From positions 21,354,449 through 21,418,448 of the forward strand of contig NC_037590.1 of assembly GCF_003073045.1 (NCBI RefSeq): a stretch of DNA of 64,000 nt, written 5' to 3'. Positions 1-15,000 of this stretch are shown in pieces (the first letter of the stretch is position 1; each line of letters opens with the position of its first letter). The position numbers and the translations under genes are program-made. The notes below the pieces were generated by a model. The model was not told the DNA's origin and did no database searches. It worked only from the letters and a program-made list of their open reading frames with translations. This DNA comes from Pomacea canaliculata. Lineage: Eukaryota > Mollusca > Gastropoda > Architaenioglossa > Ampullariidae.

Positions 1-3000
1 TCAGTCAGGAACCTGGGGATGCTTTGATGAATTCAACCGCATCGCCGTGGAGGTGCTGTCTGTCATCGCTGTGCAAGTCAAGAGCATCCAGGACGCCATC
101 CGAGATAAAAAGTCTAAATTTAACTTCATGGGGAAATAATCGCCCTCAAGCCCACCGTGGGACTGTGGATTACCATGAACCCTGGATACGCGGGAAGGAC
201 AGAGTTACCGGAGAATTTAAAGGCTTTGTTCAGGTATGGACTTCCCTCAAATGTGAGATTAAGTTAAACATGCTGCAACGTGTCGAAGGTAACATTATAC
301 AAATGGTTGGTTTTTGGTTTGATATTATTCTTAATGTTATTTTTATTTACCATGCAGGCCGTGTGCAATGGTGGTTCCTGACTTTGAGCTGATTTGCGAG
401 ATCATGCTTGTGGCAGAAGGTTTCATCGAGGCGCGTTTGCTGGCTCGGAAATTTATCACACTGTACAGCCTGTGCAAAGAACTTCTGTCCAAACAGGTTG
501 TTGTCTTACCCTTCCCCTCCTCTCCTTCGCTTATTCACTGACTTTACAGTCATTTACTATCATTCGCTGACTCAAGAAATCTTCCCGAAACGTTCAAAGA
601 CGTAAAGAACACCCATGAATGTAATCGCAATCAATTATACCTAATATCAAAGCTTCACAAATCACAATGTTATATATTCATATATGTAAGTGCTCATCAA
701 GCATATGAAGCATATTGAGACATTTCTCATTTAAACTTAGTGGACGTAATTGGAGGAGCAAAAGCATTAGCACGACAGGTAATTTGGGATGTTCAGACAG
801 AGAAATAAAGAAGAAGTCATTGATTCATCCTTGTGTACATATTATCATGTCATCTGCTGCAGGACCACTATGACTGGGGCCTTCGCGCCATCAAGTCTGT
901 ACTTGTGGTGGCCGGCGCCCTCAAGCGAGGTGACAGGGCGAGACCAGAAGATCAGGTACAGGACCTCAGCCCGGGTTTTTGCTTCAGTTCTCTTTCTTGT
1001 TCGGTAAACATAGCTGTCACACTTACTTTTATCCTCAGCCGTACTATTATGGACAACAATGGACAGCTTTATTTAACAGCTGAGGATGTTTGCTTCCCAG
1101 GTGCTGATATTTTGTTTCCCAGGTGCTGACTCTTTGTTACAGGTGCTGATGCGAGCTCTCCGCGACTTCAACGTGCCGAAGATCGTGGTGGAGGACATGC
1201 CTGTCTTCATGGGCCTCATCGGCGATCTCTTCCCGGCGCTTGACGTCCCCAGGAAGCGGGACTTGGAATTGGAGAAGAATATTCACAAGGCCACGGTGCA
1301 GGTGTCGCTGCAGCCGGAAGACAACTTTATCTTGAAGGTGAACTTTGCCAAGACTGCAGGTAGTCGGGGGTGAGACTATTGCAGCATGCTTTGGAGCGAT
1401 GGATTATAACCTTTTCTATGCCCCAACTTCTAGGAAATGTTTGCACCTCTTCAAAAGAAGTACCACAGTCGAAGATAGTTTCATTTCTAATATTTCTTTT
1501 TCAGATTTTATGCTTGGATCGCACGAAACGCCTTGAGGGATTCCGAGACTTTGGGTTATCATTAAACACGTGTGGGAATGAGGGAAAGGGGAGCAGGGGT
1601 CGGGGTCGAACCCTCTCACTCATAGTCGGTTTCTTGTGCAGTTGGTTAAACCATCCACTTTGTCTGTAACATGGTTACACTACTGTAAGCCGCGAACTTG
1701 ATTGTCTAGTGTAGTCAGCCATTCATTCCCCCCCCCCCACTTTGGTTGTGTAGCGTGCAGCTGGCGGCAGCTGGTGTCACCGCCGACCTTCGTTGTGTAG
1801 TGTGTGCAGCTGCAGGAGTTGTTCGAGGTGCGCCACTCCGTGTTTTTGCTGGGGCCGGCGGGCTGCGGCAAGTCCAAGGTGTGGACGACACTACAGCGCA
1901 CCTACAAGAACCTGGGCCGCAAGCCCACGAGCGTCATCCTGGACCCCAAGTCCGTCAGCAACGACGAGCTGTTTGGAATCATCAACCCAGCCACGCGCGA
2001 GTGGAAAGATGGTGCGTGGTCCCAGCCTTGCTTGCTGAATAACTAATGTAGCTGTATGAAGTTCATATACTACTACTAGTAATAACAGTTTGTTGTTTTA
2101 AGCCAAAATTACTCATACATACTTCTACTTCCATGTTTAAGCATAAGAGCATGTGTATCAACCGCAGTCCTTCGACATCAGATATGACCTTACCCAGCGA
2201 AAAGCCTTCGCTACAGTTCACTTAGGCCCCTAGGACTCTTGACCTTTTTACCTTTCCCGCTGAACCCTGCTGGTGGAGAGCTAACTGTGCCTGTCCTGCT
2301 GCAGGCCTGTTCGCGGTGGTCATGAGGGACCTGGCCAACATGACGGGCGACGGGTCCAAGTGGATTGTTCTGGATGGTGACATCGACCCCATGTGGATCG
2401 AGTCCCTGAACACCGTCATGGACGACAACAAGATCCTCACCCTCGCCAGCAACGAGCGCATCCCGCTGACGCCGACCATGAGACTGCTGTTCGAGATCAG
2501 CCACCTCAAGACGGCCACCCCGGCAACCGTGTCCCGCGCCGGCATCCTCTTCATCAACACCACGGACTTGGGCTGGAACCCGTGAGTTCTCGCTCTTGCT
2601 TCTGAACTTACCAGGAGCAAGTAATAAATCAAGCATTAAGTTGAATTCCACCGATTCTGAGGTTCTGTTTTCTCTTCCTTGCTTACCGTAGGGCCGTTCA
2701 GATTTCCGAAGTAGATAGAGTGTACTTGAACTTGCTGCAGATTCGTTCAGAGCTGGATCGAGAGCCGCGAGGTCCAGACGGAGAAGGCCAACCTGACGGT
2801 GCTGTTCGAGAGGTACGTGCCTATACTGCTGGATGTGCTCAAGGTGCGCTTCAAGAAGATCACCCCCATCGTGGAGATCGCGCACGTGCAGATGCTGTGC
2901 CACTTGCTGGAGTGTCTCCTGAAGCCTGAAGTCATCAACCCAGACTCTCCCAAAGAGTTGTACGAGCTCTACTTCACCTTCGCCTGCATCTGGGCTTTTG

Positions 3001-6000
3001 GTGGGGTTCTCTTCCAAGACCAGGTACTGGGGCTTGTCAACATTGTCTTGAAAGAGTAAAAGAGAGAGAGAGAGAAAGAGGGAGAAAAAGGGAGAGGTAG
3101 AGAAGGGAAGTATGGAGAGAGAAGGAGAAGTGGAGAGAAAGAGAATAAAAGAATAAGAGCGATAAAGAGAGTAGAGAAGAAGGAGAATGGGGAGAGAGAG
3201 TTTGAGGAAAAAAAGGTGAGCCTCGTTTCCATACATTCACACATACATATGCTCTCAAGGAAAGGTGAGAGGGAGGGAAGAAAGGGACGGAGGCTCACGA
3301 GCTTAGTTGCGATATTACATTGACTCCAATAGTTACTAAATGATTTTTGTCAAGTAAATTTTTGGATTCCATTGTGACCATTATCGCTATCTTTTTGAAT
3401 GAATGAATTTGAAAATTTGGAATTTCGGCTCTCTCTCTCTCACTTCCTTCTCCCTTCCTTTCTTCTTGCACTATTTGCTACTCATCTATCCTATAATCTT
3501 TCATTCTCTTTTTTTTTTTCATGCTACGGTGACGCACCCGAAAGCACCGCTCCACAAGGACGAAAATGATTATTCTAGAGGTGTTTCTGATTTTTTTAGG
3601 ACAATTAATTTTTCTATTTAGCTGCCAAGAGGTCAAATGATGGCGACATCACAAACAATTGTTGTTTTTCACTTTGACAGCTCACAGACCATCGGGTCGA
3701 GTTCACCAAATGGTGGACGACTGAGATGAAGGCAGTGAAGTTCCCGTCCACTGGCACTGTCTTTGACTACTACATCGACCCAGAGAGCAAGAAGTTTGAG
3801 CCCTGGACTAAACTCGTCCCCAATTTCGAGTTCAATCCAGATGAACCACTTCAGGCAAGGATTTCTTTTCATTTCAAAGCAGAATTAAAAATTCTGTTTG
3901 CGGAAAATCGCTTAATAGGGTCACGTTCTTCGCGCTGTTTGAAGGAGGTCATTGTCGAGTGTATCATTCACAGCCAACAATTCCAGATGTTGACAGAATA
4001 AATACATCTTATTCAAATCCCTTTGATTGGCAGAATAAAGAATACTTTTTCTTTCGTTCGTTTTTTTTTATGCCTCCTTTGTGTTTTAAGTTGCCAGACG
4101 AGTTTCACGCCCTAACTTCTCCAGGCTGCCTTCCGTGTTTTGCCCAGGTCTACTCTTTTTGCGTTGCCCTGGATTTTTTTCCCTCCCTTCGAATATATTT
4201 TTTTTCGCCTACTTGTCCCTCCCTACGTCCTTCACGCTATCCTGCATCTTTCACGATGCCAAACCAATGTTCAGCTGGTGTAACTGTTTCCCTTCATACG
4301 TTTCTCCCCATGCCCTGCGTCCTCACACTGCCCTGTGTGTTCCAGGCCACGTTGGTCCACACGGCGGAGACGACTCGCACGCGCTTCTTCCTGGACATGC
4401 TGATCGCCAAGAAGCAGCCGGTCATGCTGGTGGGCAACGCCGGGACGGGCAAGACCGTACTGATGCAAGACAAGCTGAACAGCCTGAACAAGGACGAGTA
4501 CATGATCGCCAACGTCCCCTTCAACTTCTACACCACGTCGGCGCTGCTGCAGTTGGTGCTGGAGAAGCCGCTGGAGAAAAAGGCAGGGAGGAATTATGGG
4601 CCGCCCGGAACCAGACGACTGATCTACTTTGTTGACGATCTGAACATGCCAGAGGTGAGGAGCCAGCCTTTCGTTTGCATGTTTTGACTTGTTGTTTTTT
4701 TAAATAAGCCTCTGAAAACAATGTGAGAGGGGATTAGACAGTTATTTAATCGCTCAAATGAAGTGTTGAAGTGTGTTCAGCGAACTGGAACATTGATTAC
4801 TGTGGGACTGTGACGGCAGGTGGACCAGTATTTCACGGTACAGCCGCACACCTTCATGCGCCAGCACATCGACCACAAGCACTGGTACGATCGTGTCAAG
4901 CTTTCCCTGAAGGAGATTCACAAGACGCAGTACGTGGCCTGCATGAACCCTACCGCCGGCTCCTTCACCATCGACCCCCGCTTGCAAGTAGGCGCCCTCC
5001 TCCTCCTCCTCTCGTTGTCGTTGCCATCGTTCTGTCCTCTTCCTCTACATTTCCTTATCACAGAGAATGTTTAAGTTTTAAAGCTGTAGCTCAGTGTCAG
5101 TGCAGATGTGAGACATTCTAACATTTTTCCAAACGGATCTGATTTTATTTGCCCAGCGTCACTTCTGCGTGTTCGCCATGAACTTCCCGAACAAAGAAGC
5201 GCTGATGACCATCTACTCCAGCATCCTGTCGCAGCACATGGCGCTGGCCAACTTCCAGGGCGTGGTGCAGAGGTTCGCCACCAACCTGGTCGGCGCCGCC
5301 CTCAACCTGCACACCCGCATTGCTACTTCTTTCCTGCCCACCGCCATCAAGTTCCACTACGTCTTCAACCTGCGAGACCTCTCCAACATTTTCCAGGTAA
5401 CTAGCGGGATCTTCTTATCGCCAAATATCTCTCTAACATTTGGTAGGTAGACGTTAGAATCCGCTGGAAATTTCTCCAGCACATTCTAAGCAGACATGGC
5501 AACCTGCACAAATCTGTCCGAAATTTAGTGAAGTAGACGCAGCAGCCCACGGAGTCTGTCCGCTATTTCTCCGGGTGCACGTCATCGTCTCTGTACTCTG
5601 CTCATGGGGAAGGTGGGGAAAGGCATTAAAGTAGTTCCCTCATGCATGCATGGCAAGCACAGACCTCAAGTCTCTTGAAAACTATCCGCAGGGCATCCTC
5701 TTCAGCGGCGCCGATTGCGCCAAGACTCACTGGGAGCTGGTCCGGCTCTGGCTCCACGAGAGCGCACGTGTGTACCGAGACAAGCTCGTTGACCTCGATG
5801 ACATCGTCATGTACGACAAAACGGCCAAGGACGTCGTCAAGAAGACATTTGAGGTTAGAACTGCAACTGGCTACATCAAATGTTGCGATGTGTTTGGTGG
5901 TTAATGAATTCAACGATAAATTGTAGATGTCTCTGGCAGCGTTCGTAGTGAATAACTATTATTCTTCTATTAATGTCATCATTTCTTCTTCATTTATTTA

Positions 6001-9000
6001 TTATGTTACTCTTCAGATAGATGATAGAGCAATAAGTAACCAAAACAGTTGTTCTAATTATTGCAAAGGTGTTTATTTTATAATTGCACCAAAATGAAAG
6101 CTTGGCAGCAAATATTCGCTCTTCTACATGTCTTCTTTCGCAATGTTACTAGGATGTAGACGAAGAGGTCGTGTTTAAGGAGCCCGTCATCTACTGTCAC
6201 TTCGCTCTAGGCATCGGCGACCCCAAGTACATGCCTGTCCTGAACTGGGAGAGCCTGAACAAGGTGCTGATAGAAGCCCTGGACAACTACAACGAGCTCA
6301 ACGCCGCCATGAACCTCGTACTCTTCGAGGACGCCATGATGCACATTTGCCGCATCAATCGCATCCTGGAGTCGCCGCGCGGCAACGCTCTTCTGATCGG
6401 CGTGGGCGGCAGCGGCAAGCAGTCGTTGTCCCGTCTGTCCGCCTCCATCAGCAGCCTGGATGTCTTTCAGATCACTCTGCGCAAAGGCTACTCCATAACG
6501 GACCTCAAGCTCGACTTGGCCGAGCTGTACCGCAAGGCCGGGATCAAGAGCGTGGGAATCATGTTCCTGATGACTGACTCGCAAGTGGCGGATGAGAAGT
6601 TCCTGGTTCTGATCAACGACCTTCTGGCCTCGGGCGAGATCCCGGGACTCTTCACCGACGACCAGATGGAAGAGGTGTTCAACGGCGTCAAGTCTGAGGT
6701 CAAGCAGGCAGGGATGGACGAAACGAGGGAGAACTGCTGGTCGTTCTTCATCGACAAAGTGCGACGTCTGCTGAAGGTACGATGCTCTTCTATTGCCCTA
6801 AACAGTTAAAAGAACCAGGCAGCCTCTTTTTGGTATGTGAAATTCTCATGCACAGTCTAAAAGTTCGAATGCTGAGCTTCGAGCGGAAAGGAATGTCTCA
6901 ACCTGAGGGAGGGAGGTGAGGCTGCTGATGTTATGTTGTCATTGTCGTTCCGACACAGCTTGCAGTAAAAGCAATGACATATCTCCAAACGTTCTCTTCT
7001 GTCTCGGCAGGTGGTGCTGTGCTTCTCACCTGTCGGAAACACCCTGCGGGTACGCAGCCGCAAGTTCCCTGCTGTTACCAACTGCACGTCCATCGACTGG
7101 TTCCACGAGTGGCCGGAGCAGGCCTTGATATCAGTCAGTGCCCGCTTCCTTGAAGACAACGAATATTTATCGGTGGGTAAAGCTGTCGGCCCCAGGCTCG
7201 TCTAGATTCAGCTTTGGGGTACATTCTGTCCCTACCCGTTTCTTTCATTTTCAGCAGTGCAGCTGGCACATTGAGTATGTATTAGTATGATCGTACTTTC
7301 AAAAGTCTGACCCATTGGTTTAGAAATTTCATGCTTGTGTGCCATTGAGGTTTTTAACGGACTACTGGGTTGTAGTTTCGTCTACTTTTTCGTGGACAAT
7401 TTATAGAATATGCTTTTAAATTCAGCTATTATCTACCAGTAGATAAATGTTCCTCATCCATGACAACAAAGATCTTCCGCTAACACCTTGCATCCCCACC
7501 TCCTTCTGAAGCATAGCTGTGTGACTACCCTTGTTTGCTGCAGCCTGATGCAAGAACCTGCATCTCCAAATTCATGTCCTTCGTCCACTCGTCCGTCAAT
7601 GAGCTGAGTCAGGAGTACATGGCAGTGGAGAAGCGCTATAACTACACGACACCCAAAAGCTTTCTGGAGCAGATCACGCTGTACCAGAACCTTCTTCAGA
7701 GGAAGTTTGTCGACCTCCAGGGCAGCATCACCCGTCTGGAGAATGGTTTGGAGAAGCTTAGGAGTACCGCGGCTCAGGTAACACAGTTCAGTCGTTTGTA
7801 TGAAGAGTTCTTCTCTCGCTAAATACTTGACTTCCTGTGATACGAGACATGATTACAGCGTTTAGTCTTCTTGTCTTTGTTTCTTGTAAGTCTTTATACT
7901 TTCTGCCCCGTGATAAAAGTACACATCGATTCCTTAGTATGCGAAACTGTAGCATCTGTTTGTTTGATGTGAGACCGGAGATTAACTTCAAAGGCTTTAA
8001 ATATCCCCATGTGGTTAGCTTGTATAACCGCGCTTGTTTTCAACCTTCCTAAGAAAAAACCACGTGAATGGACCTTGTACATGAACCACATCTTTCTCGC
8101 TACATATTCTCGGGCTGCTGAGCAGACGGTTGCAATCATTGGTGACACGCCCCATTTCCTTCTTTAGGTGGATGACTTGAAGGACAAGCTCGCCGCCCAG
8201 GAAGTGGTCGTGGCCCAGAAGAACGAGGACGCCAACAAACTGATCCAAGTGGTGGGCGCCGAGAAAGAGAAGGTCGGCAAAGAGAAGGCCATCGCCGACG
8301 AGGAGGAGAAGAAGGTGTCGGTCATCACCAAGGAGGTGCAGATCAAGCAAGAGGACTGCGCCAGGGATCTGGCCAAGGCGGAGCCTGCCCTTGCTGCAGC
8401 CGAGGCTGCCTTGAACACCTTGAACAAGGTATTCTTTGCCCCTCTCTGCAACTACTTTGTCTCGACGTTGTTTTGATGTTTGTTTTTCTGTCAATAGTCT
8501 TTTGAAAGTAGGAATGGAAGTACAGTATAATTATGTACTCTTTCCCCTTCTTACCCATCTCAAACCTTCACACTGAAGCTAATTACCACTGTACGCTTGA
8601 AACAAGTAAAAGAAGCTGATTGGGCATGATTCCACTGCGAAAAAAGACGAATGGAGCTGGATGGAGGTGTAAACAGTGTTGTGTAGATGATGAAACATGA
8701 ATTCGTTTCCTATTTCGTCAGAGCAATCTCACGGAGATGAAAGCTTTTGGATCCCGCCAGCAGCTGTGGTGAACGTGACCTCCGCAGTGATGTGTCTGCT
8801 GGCGCCCAAAGGGAAAGTGCCCAAGGACCGGAGTTGGAAAAATGCAAAGGCCACTATCATGTCGAAAGGTGAGCCACTGCAGGGTATCTGAATTAATTAG
8901 AAATCATTCGACGAACCTAAGGATATGAGGTGGGCAGGCGTCGAGCTAGGGACGTGATCTTCAACAGAGAAGTGTGTGATAGTATTTCAGATAGACTGAT

Positions 9001-12000
9001 AAGCTAAAGATTTTCTACAAATGTGCACTCAACATTTAATATAGCTAAGGAAGAAAAAAACCCAATAATAATTACAATGATAATTAAAATGCAGACTTAA
9101 GATGGAGAAAAATAAAAAAATAAAAAAATAAAAGGAAGAAAGGGATGATGATGATGATGATGATGATTGATTAATGATTGATGATTTTTCAGGTCGACCA
9201 GTTTCTGTACGATTTGATCAACTACGACAAAGACCATATCCCAGAAGAATGCCTGAAAGCCATAAAGCCTTACTTGGCAGACCCAGACTTCAATCCGGAA
9301 TTCATAGCCGCCAAGTCCACTGCCGCGGCAGGTCTGTGCTCTTGGGCTATCAACATCGTCACCTACTACTACATCTACTGCGACGTGGAGCCCAAGCGCA
9401 TCGCGCTGCAGGTGGCCACGGACGAGCTGCAAGCGGCGCAGGACAAGCTGAAGATGATCAAGGACAAGGTGGCGAGTCTGCAGGCCACTCTGGCCGCGTG
9501 CCAGGCGGACTTCGAGAGGGCTACAAACGAGAAAGATCCGGTGCCAGCAGGAGGCTGAGGCCACTGGCAATGTGATCTCCCTGGCCAACCGCCTGGTGGG
9601 CGGCCTGGCCTCCGAGAATGTGCGCTGGGACGCCTCCATCGGTCAGTTACGCAACAACAAGAGGATGTTGCCAGGGGACGTCATGCTGATCACGGCGTTC
9701 ATCTCCTACGTGGGCTCCTTCACCAAGAAGTACCGCCTGGACCTGATGGATACCCACTGGCTCCCCACGATACGCAAGTACTCCGAGATCATCCCCGTGA
9801 CGGAAGGCCTGGACCCGCTGACCATGCTCATCGACGACGCGGTGATCGCCGGCTGGAACAACGAGGGGCTACCCGGAGACCGCATGTCCATCGAGAACGC
9901 CACCATCCTGACCAGCTGCGAGCGCTGGCCGCTTATGATCGACCCCCAGCTGCAGGGCATCAAGTGGATCAAGCTGCGGTACGGCGAGACCTGAAGGTGA
10001 CGCGCCTCGGCGCCAAGGGCTACTTGGACATCATCGAGAGCGCTGTGACCAACGGCGATGTAGTACTACTGGAGAACATCGGCGAGGGCATGGACCCCGT
10101 GCTAGACTCGCTACTGGGCCGGAACACTATTAAGAAGGGCCGTGCCATCAAGATGGGCGACAAGGAGGTGGAGTACAACAAGAACTTCCGCTTAATCCTA
10201 CAAACCAAACTGGCCAACCCACACTACAAGCCTGAGATGCAGGCGCAGACCACTCTCATCAACTTTACTGTCACACGGGAGGGGCTGGAGGACCAACTGC
10301 TGGGCTCGGTCGTGTCCAAGGAGCGGCCGGACCTGGAGGCGCTAAAATCGGAGCTGACCCGCCAGCAGAACCAGTTCAAGATCACTCTGAAGGAACTGGA
10401 GGATAACTTGCTGGCGAGGCTCTCGTCCGCAGGCGAGGACATTCTCAGCGACACGGCGCTGGTGGAGAACCTGGAGATCACCAAGAAGACCGCCGCGGAG
10501 ATCGCCGTGAAAGCTGAGGAAGCGAAAGTCACGGAGGTGGAGATCAACACGGCCAGAGAAGGTTACCGGCCGGTGGCTGCTCGGGCTTCCCTCCTGTACT
10601 TCATCATGAACGATCTCTACAAAATCCACCCAATGTATCAGTTCTCTCTAAAGGTAATGCTACCATTTTCAAAACAAAATTATACTTTCCTGTGACTTTG
10701 ATGTCTCGTGAAAATTGTGTTGTTATTTTTAAAGCACATAGTTAAAGGACCTCTTCAAAATCTGTTTGTCTGTTTTCTCTCTCTCTCTCTCACTCTCTCA
10801 CACTCTCTCTCACACTCTCTCTCTCACACCACTCTCTCACTCTCACCACATAATACCCTACACTCACTGTTTTTTGCTCAACAGGCATTCAGTGTCGTGT
10901 TCATCAACGCCATTGACCGAGCGGAGCCAGCTGAGGAAGTCAAAGGGCGCGTGAAGAATCTCATCGACAGCATCACTTTCCTCGTCTTCATCTACACGAG
11001 CAGGGGCCTTTTTGAGAGGGACAAGCTTATTTTCATTTCACACATGACCTTTCAGGTTTGTCCTCAGACCGTGTCTGCCTTGTAGAGTTCATCCTGCTAA
11101 CCTTTCTAATCGGAAAGACTTTCTGAGTAGGTCCTCCCTCAATACCGTTACAACCCTTGTCACCACCTCGCTGTCTCTGACCTCACCAGCACGTGAACTG
11201 CGCGTAGCATGCAGAACGAATCTGCGTCCTTTTTAAGAAAGGAATAAATGATGAAGTGGGGATGAGATGATAGCATTTGCATAAATAATTAATTAACATT
11301 TCCTTTATTTAAAATGCAGTCATGTTTGGATTACTTCCTGCCATTGGGTTGTGTTTGGACTCGGTATTCTGATCTCATCATGTAACATTGTCTATGTCAG
11401 CAAGAAAATCCTAACACTGGTATTAATATTATTTTTCATGCTATAATTAGCTGGTAATTCAAATCATCTGTCTTTTAAATATTTTAAGAGCATTATTTCA
11501 CTTTTGTCAGATTCTGCTAATGACAAAAGACATTGATCCAGTAGAGATGGATTTTCTCCTGCGTTACCCAGCCAATCCAAACGTGCAGTCACCTGTAGAG
11601 TTCTTAACTCACCTGTCCTGGGGAGGCATAAAGGTTTGGTTAAAAAAAAAATAACAAAGATAGATATTGTGCATAGACTTCTTTCGAAAGATATGCAAAT
11701 GTGTGTGCTTGCGAGCGTGGGCGTGCATGTGTGTGTATATATATAGTGTGTATAAATATGTACATATTTTTAGAAAACGTATTTTATTTATTTATTTTAT
11801 TTTTTTTTTTTTTGGCATATTTTAGAAAGATCGAGAGTAGAGAGGAAACGAAGCATAAAAAACGTAGGAAGAAGTACATTTCAAATCAGATCATATCGTG
11901 TACAAGGTTTAGGGCAAGATGTCCTCCCTGATAATCGCTCAATTTGTTCTTTATTCAATGCGTCCCTCTGGGCAGACCGTTCTTTGGCTTACCGACACCT

Positions 12001-15000
12001 TTCTTACAACCACTGTCACTGACACGCCTTCAAGCTCCCCGACTGTCATGGCAGACACCTGTCCGAAAACGTTTTCCTATTGTCATGCCAGACTCTCTGA
12101 CAAAGATGAGTTCCGGAACCTCGACAAAGACATCGAGGCTCCGCCAAGCGCTGGAAGACGTTCGTGGAGCACGAGACGCCGGAGAGAGAGAAGTTCCCCC
12201 AAGAATGGAAGAACAAGACCTCGCTGCAGAAGCTGTGCATGATGCGCTGCATGCGACCTGATCGAATGTGTTACGCTGTCAGGTAAACAGACAGGTGTCT
12301 TCTCCTGCTAACCTGTCACCTGAGCTTTCCTTTTAGCACAGAGCTGTTCGATTTCCAGATTTCAGGGTTCGTTTGTACTCTTAGATGATTGTATTCTCTA
12401 AAACATATAAATAAATAATAGTAAATAATAATTCTTTATAGCTGAATATTGTTTACAGACATGTGTAAAGCCAAGGCTAATTCAAAGAGGAAAGCAAATC
12501 CTCTCCATCATGATTCTGTTTTTGTCCTGGTTTCGACGTAACTGTGTCGTTGTGACCTTTGCCCTCAGTGGCTTTGTTGAAGAAAAACTGGGAAAGAGAT
12601 TCGTGGAGAATCACTCGCTCCCGTTCGCCGTGTCCTACGAGGAGTCTGGGCCGGCAACTCCCGTCTTCTTCATCCTGTCGCCGGGAGTGGATCCCCTGAA
12701 GGACGTGGAAGCCCTGGGGAAGAAACTGGGTTTCACCACCGGCGATGGAAACTTTCACAACATCTCCTTAGGGCAAGGACAGGAGGTGGTGGCCGAAGCG
12801 GCCATGGAGCGGTCTGCCAAGGAAGGGCAGTGGGTGGTGCTGCAGGTGAGCTGGCGACGTCACCTATCAGGGTATTTATCTCTGGTCCATCTGAAGACCG
12901 TTCTCGGTGAGGGCTGAAGGTAAGGAGATCGTTATCCAAAGTATTAAGACTCACCAGGAGGTCTCATGTGTGATCAGTTGGTTTGGTTGCAAGTCTGAAA
13001 ACGGAAACAAAGAGGTATGCACGTGCCTGAGAACTCTCAACGTGTTTGCAGAACGTTCACCTGGTGGCCAGGTGGCTGCCGAAACTCGAGAAAATGATGG
13101 AGGTATACGCTGCTGAGAGCGACCCCAGGTATCGCCTGTACATCAGCGCCGAGCCGTCGGCCTCACCGGATGGTCACATCATTCCGCAGGGCATCCTCGA
13201 GTCCGCCATTAAGATCACCAACGAGCCCCCCACCGGAATGTTTGCCAACATCCACAAGGCGCTCAACCTCTTCTCGCAGGTTGAACAAGACGCACGCACT
13301 CCCTGTCAGACCTGACCACTGCAGACTGAGCGAACACACGATAGAAAAATGCTTTTCACATGACAAGGTTGCTGTGTTCAGTGACGAGTTGTGACGTTTG
13401 CCATCACATTCCAAATGTCCCCGTACCTCCTGTTTACGCCTCCCCGCTCACTGTGTGTCCTTTCTCTGTCGCCAAGGAAACGATGGAGATGTGCTCGAAG
13501 GAGCTGGAGTTCAAGAGCATCCTGTTCTCTCTTTGCTACTTCCACGCTGTGGTGTGCGAGCGGCGCAAGTTCGGCCCCCAGGGCTGGAACCGCAACTACC
13601 CCTTCAACGTGGGCGACCTGACCATCAGTGTCAGCGTCCTGTTCAACTACCTGGAGACTAGCAGCAAGGTGCCATGGGAAGACCTGCGCTACCTGTTTGG
13701 TGAGATCATGTACGGTGGCCACATCACCGACGACTGGGACCGGCGATTGTGCCGGACCTACCTGGAGGTCTTCATGCAGAACAACATGGTGAGTCCACCT
13801 GCTGCAACAAAGGGCTAGGATAGTATAAAAATATAACAGAAATATTTTTACAAGTAAAAATGTCATTAATATGTATCACAAAATGCAAGAGTTCTTACGA
13901 AGCATCACTATACCCTGTTTATGACAACAGCTGGACGGAGACCTCTTCCTTGCACCCGACTTCCCTTTGCCCCCAAATCTGGACTACGTTGGTTATCACA
14001 CCTACGTGGACGAGAACCTGCCACCCGAGAGCCCTGTCCTGTACGGTCTGCACCCCAACTCGGAGATCGAGTTCCTGACGCAGCTGTCGGAGAACCTGTT
14101 CAAGGTGGTCTTCGAGCTGCAGCCGCGGAACGCTGGAGCCGGCGCTGCGGGTGCCGTCAGCCAGGAGGAGAAGGTAGTCAAACAGGACGGGTACCCGATG
14201 GACGACGACCAATGACAGCTAGTGTCAACTTTTTATAGATGAACAAAAAAACACCACACGCACCTTAAGTAAGCATTAGAATACCAACTGGCCCCCAGAA
14301 ATGTAGCAACCTGCTGGTCTGACAAACAGGCAGGTAAGAAAGGCAAGAGACGAGAGACTTTGTCTCGATAAACTAGATACAGCGACTAGTGTCTGCAGCC
14401 TTTACATGAATTATTATGAAGTTTAGTGCCAACACGCTTCTGAAACACTTTATTTATCATAACGAACAAAGAGTTTACAGATGGTAAAATTGACTCAATC
14501 TGTCCTTCTGCAAGTTTTGACCGTTCAAGGACCTCACCCAAATAATGACATACCCTGCCTTGTATGGTCTCTGCACACAACATGCCGCAGCTGTGTCTTG
14601 TGCGCAGGTCAAGAGCATCCTCGACGAGTTTTTGGAGAAACTTCCGGATCCGTTCTTGATGGAGGAGCTCATGGGCAAGGTGCCGGTGGAAGAACGCACG
14701 CCGTACGTCGTGGTGGCTTTCCAGGAATGTGAGAGGATGAACGGGCTCACCATAGAGATCCGCCGCTCCCTCAAGGAGCTGGCCCTGGGCCTCAAGGTAT
14801 TGCTGCTTACCTCGGGGTGATGATGCCATGTGACTGAGAAATATTTACCGACATGATTACTAAATGGTTAAGGCTTATTTCTCCGGGTTTTTTTCAATTT
14901 TTATATCAAGTTTAATATGATCCAGCGCCCCTAGCAAAATACCCTCACCCTTGATTATACAGTGATACCTCGGTTCTCGAACATAATTCGTTCCGGGAAG

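Noticed and set aside
1595..1670. A functional tRNA gene in dynein intron 4
   Set aside because: A- and B-box-like elements are present, but no complete cloverleaf or acceptor stem pairing was found; a SINE head fits better.
2211..3236. 341-codon minus-strand ORF
   Set aside because: It is the antisense of dynein exons 6-7 joined to the GA-rich tract; the translation is low-complexity Leu/Ser/Phe.
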